A stretch of DNA of 64,000 bases, from contig CAZHDY010000001.1 of NCBI GenBank assembly GCA_964531025.1, positions 1,488,001 to 1,552,000 on the forward strand, read 5' to 3'. The DNA comes from CALMEC01 sp964531025 (GTDB lineage: Bacteria; Actinomycetota; Thermoleophilia; Miltoncostaeales; Miltoncostaeaceae). Below the pieces are notes generated by a model, which was given only the letters and a program-made list of their open reading frames with translations, was not told where the DNA came from and did no database searches. A program made the translations under genes and the position numbers. This document shows positions 34,190 to 43,322 of the stretch, one piece after another. The first letter of the stretch is position 1; each line of letters begins with the position of its first letter.

Positions 34190-35086
34190 ATGAGTGACGG
34201 CCGACGCCGCGGTGTATGGAAGTGGCTTGCGGCCGTCACTCTCGGGACGTGTGCTGTCGCGCTGACCCTTGTTCTCTCACGGAGCGAGGATCAGCCCTCC
34301 GGGGAGTCTGCGCCGTCAGAGTCGGGTAAACCTGTGTCGGTGGGATCAGACGACCTGATGGTCACTCTGGCCCCGTACACGGGGTCGTGCACGATCACCA
34401 CCGCCGGCACCGTGATCGAGGGACGTGCGATCACGTGCGACATGGTGGTCGTGGCTCGGGATGTGACGATCAAGCGATCACGGATCACCGGGACAGTCGC
34501 GGTCGAGGAGGTGGGGTCGCTCACCATCAGTGACACATCGATCGATGTCGGTGACCGGCCGGGCACAGGTCTGGATGGCGTGAACTTCACGGCCACGCGC
34601 CTTCACGTGACCGGTGGTAACCGATCGATCAATTGTTTCCGTGACTGCGTGGTCGAGAACTCGTACGTCCACGGCCAGATGAGGGATCCCACGGGTACGT
34701 ATCACGAATCGGGTATTCGGTTCGGTTCACACTCGACGATCCGGCATAACACCATCCTCTGTGACGCTCCTGATGTCCCGCCGGATGCGGGCTGTTCCGC
34801 GTCGCTCACGGGGTACGGTGACTTCGCCGTCGTCGAACACGTACGCGTGGAGGGAAACGTCTTCCCGCCGACGACGGGGGGATTCTGCGCGTACGGAGGA
34901 TCATCACGGGGGAAACCCTTCTCCGAAGGCACGAACAACGTTGTCTTCATTGACAACGTATTCCATCGTGGGAAGTACGCGTGCGGTTCCTATGGACCCA
35001 TCACCTCCTTCGACGAGACCCGGCCCGGCAATGTCTGGCGTAACAACAGGTGGGACGACGGTTCACCCGTACCTCCCTCGAACTGA
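34190..35086 (+). CDS. Exported right-handed beta-helix protein, short paralogue
   Basis: A 298-residue protein: a signal/anchor segment (WLAAVTLGTCAVALTLVL), a short Ser/Glu-rich linker, and the same 240-residue beta-helix domain as the preceding gene. By hand alignment about 54 of 240 positions differ, with the block from GTGLDGVNFTATRLHV onward most conserved. The OB-like region and long linker of the first copy are missing. It starts 21 bp after the first copy, so the pair arose by tandem duplication. The function is unknown, probably at the cell surface. Confidence 0.8.
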   Translation: MSDGRRRGVWKWLAAVTLGTCAVALTLVLSRSEDQPSGESAPSESGKPVSVGSDDLMVTLAPYTGSCTITTAGTVIEGRAITCDMVVVARDVTIKRSRITGTVAVEEVGSLTISDTSIDVGDRPGTGLDGVNFTATRLHVTGGNRSINCFRDCVVENSYVHGQMRDPTGTYHESGIRFGSHSTIRHNTILCDAPDVPPDAGCSASLTGYGDFAVVEHVRVEGNVFPPTTGGFCAYGGSSRGKPFSEGTNNVVFIDNVFHRGKYACGSYGPITSFDETRPGNVWRNNRWDDGSPVPPSN

Positions 35087-35248
35087 GCGTCATCCACGCG
35101 ATGGACGAGGTGAGGATGCCATCGAGCAAGGCAGAGAAGGCCTCGATATCGGATAGCCCACCACTCTGTACCGGTGTGGTTATGCGTTCAGAATCGAACG
35201 GCTGGAAGCTGGCGTGGCTCGCCGGGGGACGGCAGGTGGAGGGAGCCC

Positions 35249-35277
35249 TTCACGGATAGGAGTTCTTCGGATACACT
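35249..35277 (+). promoter_or_regulatory. Candidate promoter for the acyltransferase gene
   Basis: TTCACG (35249-35254) and TACACT (35272-35277) with 17-bp spacing, in the 279-bp gap after the beta-helix genes. The remainder of that gap contains no gene I can support. Confidence 0.5.
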
Positions 35278-35365
35278 TTTCCGTGGATTGTCGCGGCGCT
35301 CCAAGACCGCGGCTGCGATCGTCAGTCCGATGCTCGGCGATCGTCGGATGATCGCCGGGAGCGTC

Positions 35366-36487
35366 ATGGACGACGAATCGAAACAGTCACTGCCCGCCAA
35401 GATCGCCGTCGGCGCACGCTATCTCGCCGGTCTCGACGGCGTCAGAGCGTTCGCCGTGCTCTTCGTGTTGTTCTACCACGCGTATACGGGGACCTTTCCC
35501 GGCGGTTTTGTGGGCGTGGACGTCTTCTTCGTCTTGTCCGGTTTCCTGATCACGGGAATCCTCGTTCGTGAGTGGGATCGCGCGGGACGGGTCGCGTTCG
35601 GCCGCTTCTACGCGCGGCGGGCACTGCGATTGCTTCCTGCCCTTTTCGCGATTGCCGTCGTTTTTATCCTTGCCTATCTGATCTTCCTGCCTGCGGGGGA
35701 CCGCACGGACAGCATTCTTCCGGTGCTGGCCGCCGTCGGGTATGTGACTTCGCCGTTGGCTGCCTCCAGTGTCGATCTGGCGCCATGGCAGCACGCCTGG
35801 TCATTGTCGGTCGAGGAGTACTTCTACCTCGTGTGGCCGCTGCTGTTGGTCGTGCTGCTCCGTTGGGTCGGTCGCCGCCGGCTTGTGGTCGCGGTAGCAA
35901 CGATCACTGTGATCGCGGTCGCCTATCGAATTGCCGCCGGTCTCAGCGACTGGACAACCGACCGCATTTACTATGCGGCCGATACACGGGCCGAGCAGCT
36001 TCTCATCGGATGCCTGCTCGCCGTGGTCATGATCGATCGGCGGTTCGCGCCGCCGATGTGGTTGACGATGATTGGAGCGGCCGTACTCTGTGCGTTCGTT
36101 GTCATGTCCGCCGACGTGACCGCTCCGTTGTACCGGGACGGTGGCTCGACGATCATCGCGCTCATCACGGCGACGGTGATCGCCGGCGTCGTCACGCATG
36201 CGACGAGTTGGTTCGGGCGCTTCCTCGCTCTTCGTCCTCTGACGTGGCTCGGGAAGCGGTCATACGGTGTCTACCTGTGGCATCTGCCGCTGCTCAACTT
36301 CTTCGATAGGACACTGCCTGGGGCGGTTCCCGCATCGTTGGTCGGGATAGCGGCGACGTTCGTGATCGCGGCTCTTTCGTTCCGCTACGTGGAGGAGCCC
36401 TTCCTTCGGATGAAGGGACGATTCTCGTCGTCATCGCGGACCCCAGCGAGTCCGGATGATGCGAGGACGATCGCGGCTCAGTCCTAG
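35366..36487 (+). CDS. OafA/YrhL-type membrane acyltransferase
   Basis: A 373-residue Acyltransferase_3 protein with about ten membrane helices. Family marks: YLAGLDGVRAFAVLFVLFYHAY (with the catalytic histidine in FYHA), GGFVGVDVFFVLSGFLIT, FYARRALRLLP and WSLSVEEYFYLVWP. These proteins O-acetylate or otherwise acylate exported polysaccharides or wall glycans. The ATG at 35366 has GGGAG 4 nt upstream; longer in-frame starts lack such support. No SGNH domain is fused, unlike longer relatives. It probably decorates the polymer made by the surrounding genes. Confidence 0.9.
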   Translation: MDDESKQSLPAKIAVGARYLAGLDGVRAFAVLFVLFYHAYTGTFPGGFVGVDVFFVLSGFLITGILVREWDRAGRVAFGRFYARRALRLLPALFAIAVVFILAYLIFLPAGDRTDSILPVLAAVGYVTSPLAASSVDLAPWQHAWSLSVEEYFYLVWPLLLVVLLRWVGRRRLVVAVATITVIAVAYRIAAGLSDWTTDRIYYAADTRAEQLLIGCLLAVVMIDRRFAPPMWLTMIGAAVLCAFVVMSADVTAPLYRDGGSTIIALITATVIAGVVTHATSWFGRFLALRPLTWLGKRSYGVYLWHLPLLNFFDRTLPGAVPASLVGIAATFVIAALSFRYVEEPFLRMKGRFSSSSRTPASPDDARTIAAQS

Positions 36488-36558
36488 ATGGGAGGGCGGA
36501 TGGTCTTACCGTCGCAGCCCCATGATTATCGGGACGGCTCGAAGCTACGGACGCTCGG

Positions 36559-37413
36559 CTACCAGGGGATCTCGGTCAGCTCGCTGTAGAGGTTGTCGAT
36601 CGCCGATGCCTCGAGGGTCCGGCTCTTGAACATCTTCGGACGCGGATTTCGCACCGGCAGTCCGCCGCGAATGTGTTCCGGGGCCACTCGTCGTTCCACC
36701 AGCGTTGCGACGGATCCCTCACGGAGGTAGCGCGCGGTGAGGGCACCGATCCCGGCTGCGAAGACCTCGGGGTCGGATACCCAGAGGACGGTTCGGAATC
36801 CCCTTATGCCGCGGCGACGATCACGGCGCGAGATGACCAGGCACCGCCGGCCACCCATGACGAGGAGGTGATGAAGAGCGGCGCCCGAGGCGCGGTGATC
36901 CTCGAAGACACGTCGGCTCGTCTCGTCCAGCTCACGGGTGATCACCTCGTGGTCCGTCACGACTCGCGTGCGGCGTGGCGGTATCCGAAGATTGGGGATC
37001 AGTGTGGTGGTCGTGTCCAGCTCGCGGAATCCCAGACGACGGTTGAGGTCGGGCACGACCCCGCTCGGCGACAGATCGGTGAAGGTGACGTCGCGGGCAC
37101 GAAGCAGCGCCCGCAGGAGCATGACGGAGTGCGGTCGATAGGCCTCCATGACGCAGAACGCACCCAGGTTGCAGAACCGTTGGACTCGGCCATCGATCTC
37201 GCGCTGGCTTCGGAAGGCGAGCGCGGCACCGACGACGGTGTCGCCGACGCGCAGGCATGAGCCGCGGTTCTCGTCGTCGGCCATCCACGACGCCGACATG
37301 CCCCGTGCCCACGTATCGGCGGACACGCCGGAGCCCATCCAGCGCTCCAGAAACGCCGCGACAGCCGGGACGGCCGGGCCATCGATGGGTGCAACGCGAG
37401 GGTCGTCCGACAT
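36559..37413 (-). CDS. GNAT-like acyltransferase, unassigned
   Basis: A 284-residue soluble protein. The central region (LGAFCVMEAYRPHSVMLLRALL) resembles the acetyl-CoA-binding helix-strand core of GNAT enzymes, followed by VPDLNRRLGFRELD, a pattern common near the end of the fold. The C-terminal half is basic and unassigned. Among polysaccharide genes an N-acyltransferase of an amino sugar is plausible. It is convergent with the acyltransferase and divergent from a glycosyltransferase, with which it shares a compact promoter: TAGAGT ends 6 nt before its ATG. Confidence 0.7.
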   Translation of the reverse strand: MSDDPRVAPIDGPAVPAVAAFLERWMGSGVSADTWARGMSASWMADDENRGSCLRVGDTVVGAALAFRSQREIDGRVQRFCNLGAFCVMEAYRPHSVMLLRALLRARDVTFTDLSPSGVVPDLNRRLGFRELDTTTTLIPNLRIPPRRTRVVTDHEVITRELDETSRRVFEDHRASGAALHHLLVMGGRRCLVISRRDRRRGIRGFRTVLWVSDPEVFAAGIGALTARYLREGSVATLVERRVAPEHIRGGLPVRNPRPKMFKSRTLEASAIDNLYSELTEIPW

Positions 37414-37438
37414 GGATCGACTCTATAGACTGCCGCTC
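37414..37438. promoter_or_regulatory. Bidirectional, abutting leaderless promoters
   Basis: On the minus strand TAGAGT (complement of 37420-37425) lies 6 nt before the ATG at 37413. On the plus strand TAGACT (37426-37431) begins at the very next base and lies 7 nt before the GTG at 37439. The two -10 elements touch back to back and form a near-palindrome centred on TATA. Neither gene has a ribosome-binding site at these starts. -35 sequences are weak on both sides and would lie inside the opposite gene. Confidence 0.5.
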
Positions 37439-38317
37439 GTGGCTCATGTGGAATCGTCGTCGGGCTCACCGGCGAACCTGTGCAGTGTCGTAATCGCCGC
37501 ACACAACGAGGCCGCGACGGTGGGTGCCTGCCTGGACGCGCTTCTTCCCGCAGGTGCCGATCCGGTCCCAGAGGTCGTCGTCGTTGCCAACGGATGCGCG
37601 GATGAGACCGCCGAGGCCGCGAAGCGCCCGGGCGTGAAGGTCATCACGCTTCCCGAACCCGGCAAGGCTCGGGCACTCAATATCGGTGAGGCCGCGGCCA
37701 GTGTCTTTCCGCGACTGTTCCTGGATGCGGACGTGGTGCTTCCGGACGGTGCCCTGGCCGCCCTGGTCGCCGGGCTTCGATCACCGGGCGTGCTTGCGGT
37801 CACGCCGGCTCGATATGTGGATGTGACGGGTCGCCCCTGGCCGGTGCGCGCGTACCAGGCGGTGAACGCGCGGCTGCCGGCGTTCGACGATGCGCTTTAC
37901 GGGCGCGGCGCGATCATGCTCTCGGAGGAGGGGCGCCGTCGGTTCGAGCGTTTCCCCGATGTGCTCGCCGACGACCTGTTCCTCGACTCCTGTTTCGTGG
38001 CGTCCGAAAAGCGTCAGATCGACGAGGTGACCGTGCGGTTGGAGGCGCCGCGTACGACGTCCGCGTTGGTCCGTCGACTTGTGCGCGTCCGACGTGGGAA
38101 CAGTGCGCTTCGTGAGACGGCGGTGACAGACGGTCCGCAGCGTGTCCGTTCCTCGCGTCGATGGTCCTGGCTGCGGGACGTGGCAATCCCCAATCCGCGC
38201 CTGATACCGCATGCGGTGGTCTACGCGGCCATTACGGCCATCGCCGCGGTCACCGCCCGCGTTCGGCCGGGGTCCCGATCGTGGGGACAGGACGCCACCA
38301 CCCGCGGTGGCCGATGA
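37439..38317 (+). CDS. Family 2 glycosyltransferase
   Basis: A 292-residue GT-A transferase. The fold start CSVVIAAHNEAATVGACLDAL lies near the N-terminus, DADVVLP is the metal/nucleotide DxD region, and there is a short hydrophobic segment near the C-terminus (AVVYAAITAIAAV) that may dock to the membrane. GTG 37439 is preferred to the ATG at 37412, which would overlap the opposite start codon, because TAGACT sits 7 nt upstream. The stop overlaps a NodB-type deacetylase gene by ATGA, so a sugar is probably added and deacetylated, or the pair acts on one glycan. Confidence 0.85.
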   Translation: MAHVESSSGSPANLCSVVIAAHNEAATVGACLDALLPAGADPVPEVVVVANGCADETAEAAKRPGVKVITLPEPGKARALNIGEAAASVFPRLFLDADVVLPDGALAALVAGLRSPGVLAVTPARYVDVTGRPWPVRAYQAVNARLPAFDDALYGRGAIMLSEEGRRRFERFPDVLADDLFLDSCFVASEKRQIDEVTVRLEAPRTTSALVRRLVRVRRGNSALRETAVTDGPQRVRSSRRWSWLRDVAIPNPRLIPHAVVYAAITAIAAVTARVRPGSRSWGQDATTRGGR

Positions 38318-38976
38318 GCCATCCCGTCAACATCTGCTTCCACGGCGTCGGACGCCCAGAACGTCAGCTCGAGCCGGGTGAGGAGCCCTACTGGATTTCG
38401 GAGGAGCTCTTCGTCCGCATCCTGGATCTGGTGGTGGGGCGACCCGAGGTGAGGTTGAGCTTCGACGACGGTAACGTCTCCGATTACACCATCGGCCTGC
38501 CGAGGCTTCGAGAACGCAATCTCATCGCGACGGTTTTCGCGTTGGCCGGACGCATGGGTCAACCGGGAAGCCTGGGGGAATCCGAGCTGCGCGAGCTTCG
38601 TGATGCCGGTATCCGCATCGGCAACCATGGGATGGAACACATCCCATGGGACCGTCTCACGTCCACTCAGGCGACGAACGAGCTGGTGACTGCTCGTGAT
38701 CGGCTGGCCGCGGTGCTCGACGCCTCCGTGGACGAGGCCGCTCTGCCGTTCGGCCGATATCGACGTGACACGCTGCGATACCTTCGGAAGGCGGGCTACC
38801 GCCGGGTGTATTCCAGTGATCGCTACCGTGTGTCGGCCGACGCCTGGCTGCAACCGCGCTACAGCGTTCGGGGTAGAGACACCCTTGATGACATTCGCGC
38901 CATCATCTTCCAGGACAGTTCTCTGGTGAACCTGCGGGGACGACTTCGTACGAGGATCAAGTCCCTGAGACCCTGA
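38314..38976 (+). CDS. NodB-type polysaccharide deacetylase
   Basis: A 220-residue carbohydrate esterase 4-like enzyme without signal peptide. The conserved first motif is LSFDDGN (Asp51, Asp52) and the metal histidines are His105 and His109 in GNHGMEH. PFGRYR matches motif 3. It should remove N-acetyl groups from a nucleotide- or lipid-linked sugar in the cytoplasm. It overlaps the preceding GT2 gene by ATGA and ends only 6 bp from the convergent minus-strand gene chain, with no terminator between. Confidence 0.88.
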   Translation: MSHPVNICFHGVGRPERQLEPGEEPYWISEELFVRILDLVVGRPEVRLSFDDGNVSDYTIGLPRLRERNLIATVFALAGRMGQPGSLGESELRELRDAGIRIGNHGMEHIPWDRLTSTQATNELVTARDRLAAVLDASVDEAALPFGRYRRDTLRYLRKAGYRRVYSSDRYRVSADAWLQPRYSVRGRDTLDDIRAIIFQDSSLVNLRGRLRTRIKSLRP

Positions 38977-38982
38977 TCGATC

Positions 38983-39918
38983 TCACCCGTTGATGAACCA
39001 GGGTCCCGCCGGCCGGGTGAAGCTGGACGGGGCGAGCAGACGTCGAAGGGCCCGCCGCGAGTGTGAGCGACCCATCGCCGCCCGCGCGGCCTCTCTCGCG
39101 ACCACCAGCGCCCAGAACGCGATGGTGGCCGGCATCCGATGCCGCATTCCGTAGTGGCGGACCTTGTTGACCTGCACCAGCGGCCAGAGCCGTTCTGAGG
39201 TGGCCGATCCACCTTCGAGATGGACGGCGCTTGCGCTCGGCTCGTAGTAGGTGGCGAAGCCGGCGTCTCCGGCACGTAGCGCGAACTCGGTCTCTTCGGA
39301 GTAGAGGAAGAAACGCTCGTCCCATTCCCCGACGGCATCCAGGCACCGTCGGCTGATCATCAGGGTGGAACCCTCGGCCCAATCCGTCGTGCGCCCTGTG
39401 GTGTATGCGTCATCATCGGTCACGACCTCGCCGAGGGTACCGATGCGGCCTGCCCGCGTCGCGCCGATGAACAGATCCGCCGCCGCCCGCGGGATGGATG
39501 GCGCACGACGCATCGATGGGATCAATATGCCGTGCGCGTCGACCAGTCGGGGTACCGCGATGCCGACACCCGGTCGGTTGACCGCCGTCAGCAGACGCGG
39601 CATGCACTCCGGTTCCAGACGCACGTCGGGGTTGAGCACGAGCACTGCCGCCGCGTCGTCTGCGACTCGCACCCCGGCGTTGATCGCAGCGGCATATCCG
39701 GCGTTGCGGCCCATCTGGACGATGGTCGCGGACGGATGGGCCGAACGCACCACCGCGAGGCTTTCGTCGTGCGAGTCGTTGTCCACGACGATCAGCCGCC
39801 AGTCCACGGAACCGGCCCCTGCCGGAAGTGATTGGATGAGGTCCGCGAGGAGGTCCGAGCTGTTGTAGGTGACGATCACCACTGCGATCACCTGTCGGCA
39901 GGTTTCATCGCCGGTCAT
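38983..39918 (-). CDS. Family 2 glycosyltransferase, rhamnosyltransferase-like
   Basis: A 311-residue GT2 enzyme. VVIVTYNSSDLLADLIQSL, VVDNDSHD, NAGYAAAINAG, LNPDV and the late block DERFFLYSEETEFALR are typical of the WbbL-like rhamnosyltransferase group. The ATG at 39918 overlaps the stop of the Wzy gene as TGATG. It is the last gene of the seven-gene minus-strand chain and probably adds one sugar of the repeat unit on the cytoplasmic face. Confidence 0.88.
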   Translation of the reverse strand: MTGDETCRQVIAVVIVTYNSSDLLADLIQSLPAGAGSVDWRLIVVDNDSHDESLAVVRSAHPSATIVQMGRNAGYAAAINAGVRVADDAAAVLVLNPDVRLEPECMPRLLTAVNRPGVGIAVPRLVDAHGILIPSMRRAPSIPRAAADLFIGATRAGRIGTLGEVVTDDDAYTTGRTTDWAEGSTLMISRRCLDAVGEWDERFFLYSEETEFALRAGDAGFATYYEPSASAVHLEGGSATSERLWPLVQVNKVRHYGMRHRMPATIAFWALVVAREAARAAMGRSHSRRALRRLLAPSSFTRPAGPWFING

Positions 39919-41396
39919 CAGCGCTCCTGCCCTGAAGCAACGGGCGCTTCCGTCACCGCTTCGATTCGGGAGTCGGATGATGAGATCGCGGCGCGGCCAC
40001 GTTGGCCCATAGCACCTGCGAGACCGAACAACAGAAAGGTCAAACCCCCGACCATCGGGAACGTAAGTGCGTCGAAGGTTGCATAGCTGATGAGAATTCC
40101 GACCACGCATCCACTTATGGTGAGGGCCAGTGACCGATCCGCTGGATGCGTCAGTCGGCGTCGTGCGGAGAGTCCGTCCAGGAAGGCCGCGATGAAGACA
40201 ACGCTGATGAGGGCCGCTCCGATGAGGCCGACCTCGATGAGGCCGACCAGGAGCTGGTTGTCGAATACCCGGTAGTAACGGGGCACGAGCGTAAACAGGC
40301 CTCGCCCGAAGAGGATGTGTTCGTCAAGGAGTCTCATACCGACCACATAGTCGGCTGTGCGCCCGGAAACCGAGGGGTCACTGTCGATGTTCAGGAAGAA
40401 CGATCGGATGGTGCCCACCAGACCGGGAGCCATGAGACGGACCGCGATTGCGACGAGCGGAAGGAGCGCCAGTGCATTCCAGCGGCGTCGCGGTGGCCAG
40501 CCGACAAAGATGATGATCCCGGCGACCGCTGCGGTGATGATCGCGGAGCGCGAGACGGACATGGGGATGCCCAGGCCGATGACACCGGCGATAATCCACG
40601 CACCCATCCGTCGGAGTGTGAGTGCCCGATGGACGGCGAACCAGAAGAGTACGCCCATCATGACACCGAACTCGATGGGATGGACCGCCGTTGCCGACAC
40701 CCGACGGAGAACGGATCGGCTTGCCGCCTGGCCGATCTCGTAGTTGGCGGTAAGGCCGGGTATCCGATAGATACTGGCGATGTCAAAGCCTGTGTAGTAC
40801 TGAACGATGCCGAGGGCCGCGACAAAGGCTCCAGCTCGGCAGAGCCACGTCACCACGAGATCGAGATCATCGCGTGTTCTCAGTCCGTCACTGGCGATCA
40901 GCGCGACTCCCGCCAGTCCGGCGAAAGTGATAAGTCCGCGGTCTGCACCGCTCGCGAGCTTTGCTGCGAGGTCGTCGTTGGTCACCGGAAGAAGCGTCCA
41001 CAGTTCGTTGGTGAACTCTCGGACGTCGAGGGGTGCGTAACGCCCGGCCGCGAAGCCGGCCGCGTAGCTGATCACGACTGCGGTGGCTGCACATGCGATA
41101 CCCAGGCGCACGGGGGTGACGCCGTCACCGGGTAGACGTCCCTGCAGCGCAAGGATTATCCACGCGCCAAGGCCCACCAGTGCCCACATGTTCGCCGGCG
41201 TGCCGATCGACCCGAGCGGTCCGAAGACGAGCTGGGACGGAATGCAGAGCAGCAGAACGATATAGACGATGACGAATCGTGCCGCCGATCGTTCAAATAG
41301 CCCAGACGCTGAGCTCAGGGCGGGTGCTTGCACTCGGGGGCGCGTCACTCCAGAGAGGCCGAAGGCCCTGCCGTCACTCGTCGGAGGACTCGCCAT
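39918..41396 (-). CDS. wzy: O-antigen polymerase/ligase family protein (Wzy-like)
   Basis: A 492-residue polytopic membrane protein with about 12 predicted helices and a long extracytoplasmic loop carrying SGRTADYVVGMRLLDEHILFGRGLFT, the region where Wzy_C/WaaL proteins have their conserved H/R residues. It should polymerise lipid-linked repeat units delivered by Wzx. The ATG at 41396 overlaps the Wzz-like gene by 23 bp; longer starts would lie deep inside that gene. Its neighbours Wzz and Wzx support the assignment, though sequence alone does not separate polymerase from ligase. Confidence 0.8.
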   Translation of the reverse strand: MASPPTSDGRAFGLSGVTRPRVQAPALSSASGLFERSAARFVIVYIVLLLCIPSQLVFGPLGSIGTPANMWALVGLGAWIILALQGRLPGDGVTPVRLGIACAATAVVISYAAGFAAGRYAPLDVREFTNELWTLLPVTNDDLAAKLASGADRGLITFAGLAGVALIASDGLRTRDDLDLVVTWLCRAGAFVAALGIVQYYTGFDIASIYRIPGLTANYEIGQAASRSVLRRVSATAVHPIEFGVMMGVLFWFAVHRALTLRRMGAWIIAGVIGLGIPMSVSRSAIITAAVAGIIIFVGWPPRRRWNALALLPLVAIAVRLMAPGLVGTIRSFFLNIDSDPSVSGRTADYVVGMRLLDEHILFGRGLFTLVPRYYRVFDNQLLVGLIEVGLIGAALISVVFIAAFLDGLSARRRLTHPADRSLALTISGCVVGILISYATFDALTFPMVGGLTFLLFGLAGAMGQRGRAAISSSDSRIEAVTEAPVASGQER

Positions 41397-42099
41397 CTTT
41401 GTCACTGCGGTTCGACGGGGTTTCGTCGTTCGATCCGCTCGAGGACGTGCGTGGTTCGTCCGCATCGTTCGACGTGCTGGAATCCGTTTCACCCAGGCTG
41501 GCGGGACGTCGACTGCGATCGCGCAGGGCGATCACGACGAGTGTCGCGATGATGATGAGTGCCCAGAGGGCGGCGAGGGCGCGCAGCTTTGCGCCGGGAA
41601 CCGCTGCGGCCGAGTCGGGAGTGGCGATACGTCGGATGGTGATGAACTGGTACTTCGGTGCACCGACATCGCGCTGCATCGTTGTGAGGGTCGCTTCGAT
41701 TCGTCGCATGACCTCGTCACGGGTCCGGACGGCACGATCGGAGTCGGTGTCGCGTGCCTGCACGTCGAGGACGGGGCCGACCTCAGGTGGTAGTGCCAGT
41801 GAGTAGGCAGAGGTGAAGCCTTGATCCGCAATCTCACGGCGGACCTTGTCCGTTGCGAGGTCCGATGCCACGAGCGATGCGGTCAGCCGCATGTTGGCAT
41901 CGATGTTCAGGTACGGATTGGTCAGGCGCTCGAGACCGGACGACTCCGGGGGGAGGAGCAGCACCGCACGGCCCGTCGCCTCGTAGTTGGTCGGCACCAC
42001 CAGCGTGACGACCACTCCTGCGAGGAGGAGGGCCGCCACGCCGATCAGGGCGGCGATCCACTGGCGTCGGATCATGCGGACGACATCGAAAAGGTCCAT
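41374..42099 (-). CDS. Wzz-like chain-length determinant
   Basis: A 241-residue protein with two membrane helices (about residues 15-36 and 175-197) flanking an extracytoplasmic domain, and a Ser/Asp/Glu-rich cytoplasmic tail. The N-terminal MDLFDVVRMIRRQW and YEATGRAVLLLPP fit the Wzz domain. No kinase domain follows, so the tyrosine-kinase half found in many Gram-positive systems is missing here. Start overlaps the preceding gene by TGATG. Confidence 0.82.
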   Translation of the reverse strand: MDLFDVVRMIRRQWIAALIGVAALLLAGVVVTLVVPTNYEATGRAVLLLPPESSGLERLTNPYLNIDANMRLTASLVASDLATDKVRREIADQGFTSAYSLALPPEVGPVLDVQARDTDSDRAVRTRDEVMRRIEATLTTMQRDVGAPKYQFITIRRIATPDSAAAVPGAKLRALAALWALIIIATLVVIALRDRSRRPASLGETDSSTSNDADEPRTSSSGSNDETPSNRSDKDGESSDE

Positions 42100-43322
42100 C
42101 AGGACGGTGCTCCCGACGTTGAAGTGTCGAAGTGTGCGTCTTCGATGACGGTGACGACCTCACGGGCGGTTCGTGACCAGTCACTGTCGACGGATGCGGA
42201 TAGGGTTGCGGGGTCCGGCGTTGCCGCGTTGTCCGCCGCCTCGCAGAGTGCCGTCGCCAAGCCGCCGGGCGTCGGCTCGGCCCAGCGGACGTGCGGGTTG
42301 ACGAGTACCTCGCGTGATGAGCCCCGCTCGTTGACGACGGGCACCACACCCGCTCGCAGGAGCTCTTCGGGAACGAGGGAGATATTGGTGAACGACAGCG
42401 CGAGGCCCACGACGCACCGGTTGTAGAGGGCGTTGAGGTCCGTCGGACTGAGATGCGGGTACACGGTCGCTTGGAACGGTAGGTCGTCGAGCCGCGACCC
42501 GAAGAGGTAGATGGGGACGTCCGGTCGGCGACGGGCGAACTCCGTGAGGGCGAGCCGCGCGATCCAGTGGCCGCGTCGGGGATTCACGGGACGCATGTAG
42601 CTGACGATTCCCTGACGTGCGGAGGCCGGTTCCAGCAGACGATAGGTCTCGCGGTCACAACCGAAGTGCACTGTGTCGGAGCCCGCACCGACCGATTCTT
42701 CGAGACACCGCGCGACCATCGCGCCGAGCGCGATGTGCTGGAAACCGAATCGATAGCTGAGAAGTGCCAGATCGTGGTGTGCACCGTGCGGATAGAACCA
42801 TGGTTCGAAGTCCTGGATGAAATAGAACCGACGAACGTGTGCGGGGACGATGTGTGCGACGACGTGCGCGGACTCCCAGGAGGTGGCGACGAGGGCATCC
42901 ACGTCACTGACGCGATCCGTGGCGTCGCGCACGTCGGCGGCGATCTCCGGCCAGCCCTGTCGGATGATCTCCTCGTGCTGGGCGAAGTCTCCGTCGAAGC
43001 GGTCGTAGAGGAAGAGCGAGCATTTGTGGCCGCGCTCTTCGAGCGCGCGGACCATCCGGAACATCGTCGTATGGCCCCCGGAACCGAGCGCCGGTGGTGT
43101 GCAGACCCAGCCGATGCGCAGCACGGAACCGCGCGGTCGCGGATTGGCCACGAGCGGGGGAGCGGTGGAGGGGTCGGCCACAAGGGCATCGGCGAGCGGG
43201 AAGGTCTCCTCGCCTCCGAAGCGGTTTCCCAGATACCGTGCGACACGCTCGGTCGTCTGCCGGGGGCCGCTTCGTCGGAGTGCGACGAAGCCGCGTTTCA
43301 TCAGCATCTTCATGTCAGTCAC
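42099..43322 (-). CDS. Family 4 glycosyltransferase (WsaF-like)
   Basis: A 407-residue GT-B transferase. GGHTTMFRMVRALEERGH is the acceptor-side N-terminal glycine region, FYFIQDFEPWFYP is shared with WsaF-type rhamnosyltransferases, and SFTNISLVPEELLRAGVVPVVN contains the C-terminal acidic motif of the donor site. The start is taken as the GTG at 43322 in a GTGA overlap with the Wzx gene; an ATG three codons later is possible. Product and sugar are not determinable from sequence. Confidence 0.85.
   Translation of the reverse strand: MTDMKMLMKRGFVALRRSGPRQTTERVARYLGNRFGGEETFPLADALVADPSTAPPLVANPRPRGSVLRIGWVCTPPALGSGGHTTMFRMVRALEERGHKCSLFLYDRFDGDFAQHEEIIRQGWPEIAADVRDATDRVSDVDALVATSWESAHVVAHIVPAHVRRFYFIQDFEPWFYPHGAHHDLALLSYRFGFQHIALGAMVARCLEESVGAGSDTVHFGCDRETYRLLEPASARQGIVSYMRPVNPRRGHWIARLALTEFARRRPDVPIYLFGSRLDDLPFQATVYPHLSPTDLNALYNRCVVGLALSFTNISLVPEELLRAGVVPVVNERGSSREVLVNPHVRWAEPTPGGLATALCEAADNAATPDPATLSASVDSDWSRTAREVVTVIEDAHFDTSTSGAPS

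Noticed and set aside
20000..38976. Exosortase or PEP-CTERM substrate belonging to the ligase/decarboxylase module
   Set aside because: No polytopic protein with exosortase motifs and no C-terminal sorting signal could be seen among the plus-strand genes; the multi-TM proteins are an acyltransferase and the initiating transferase.
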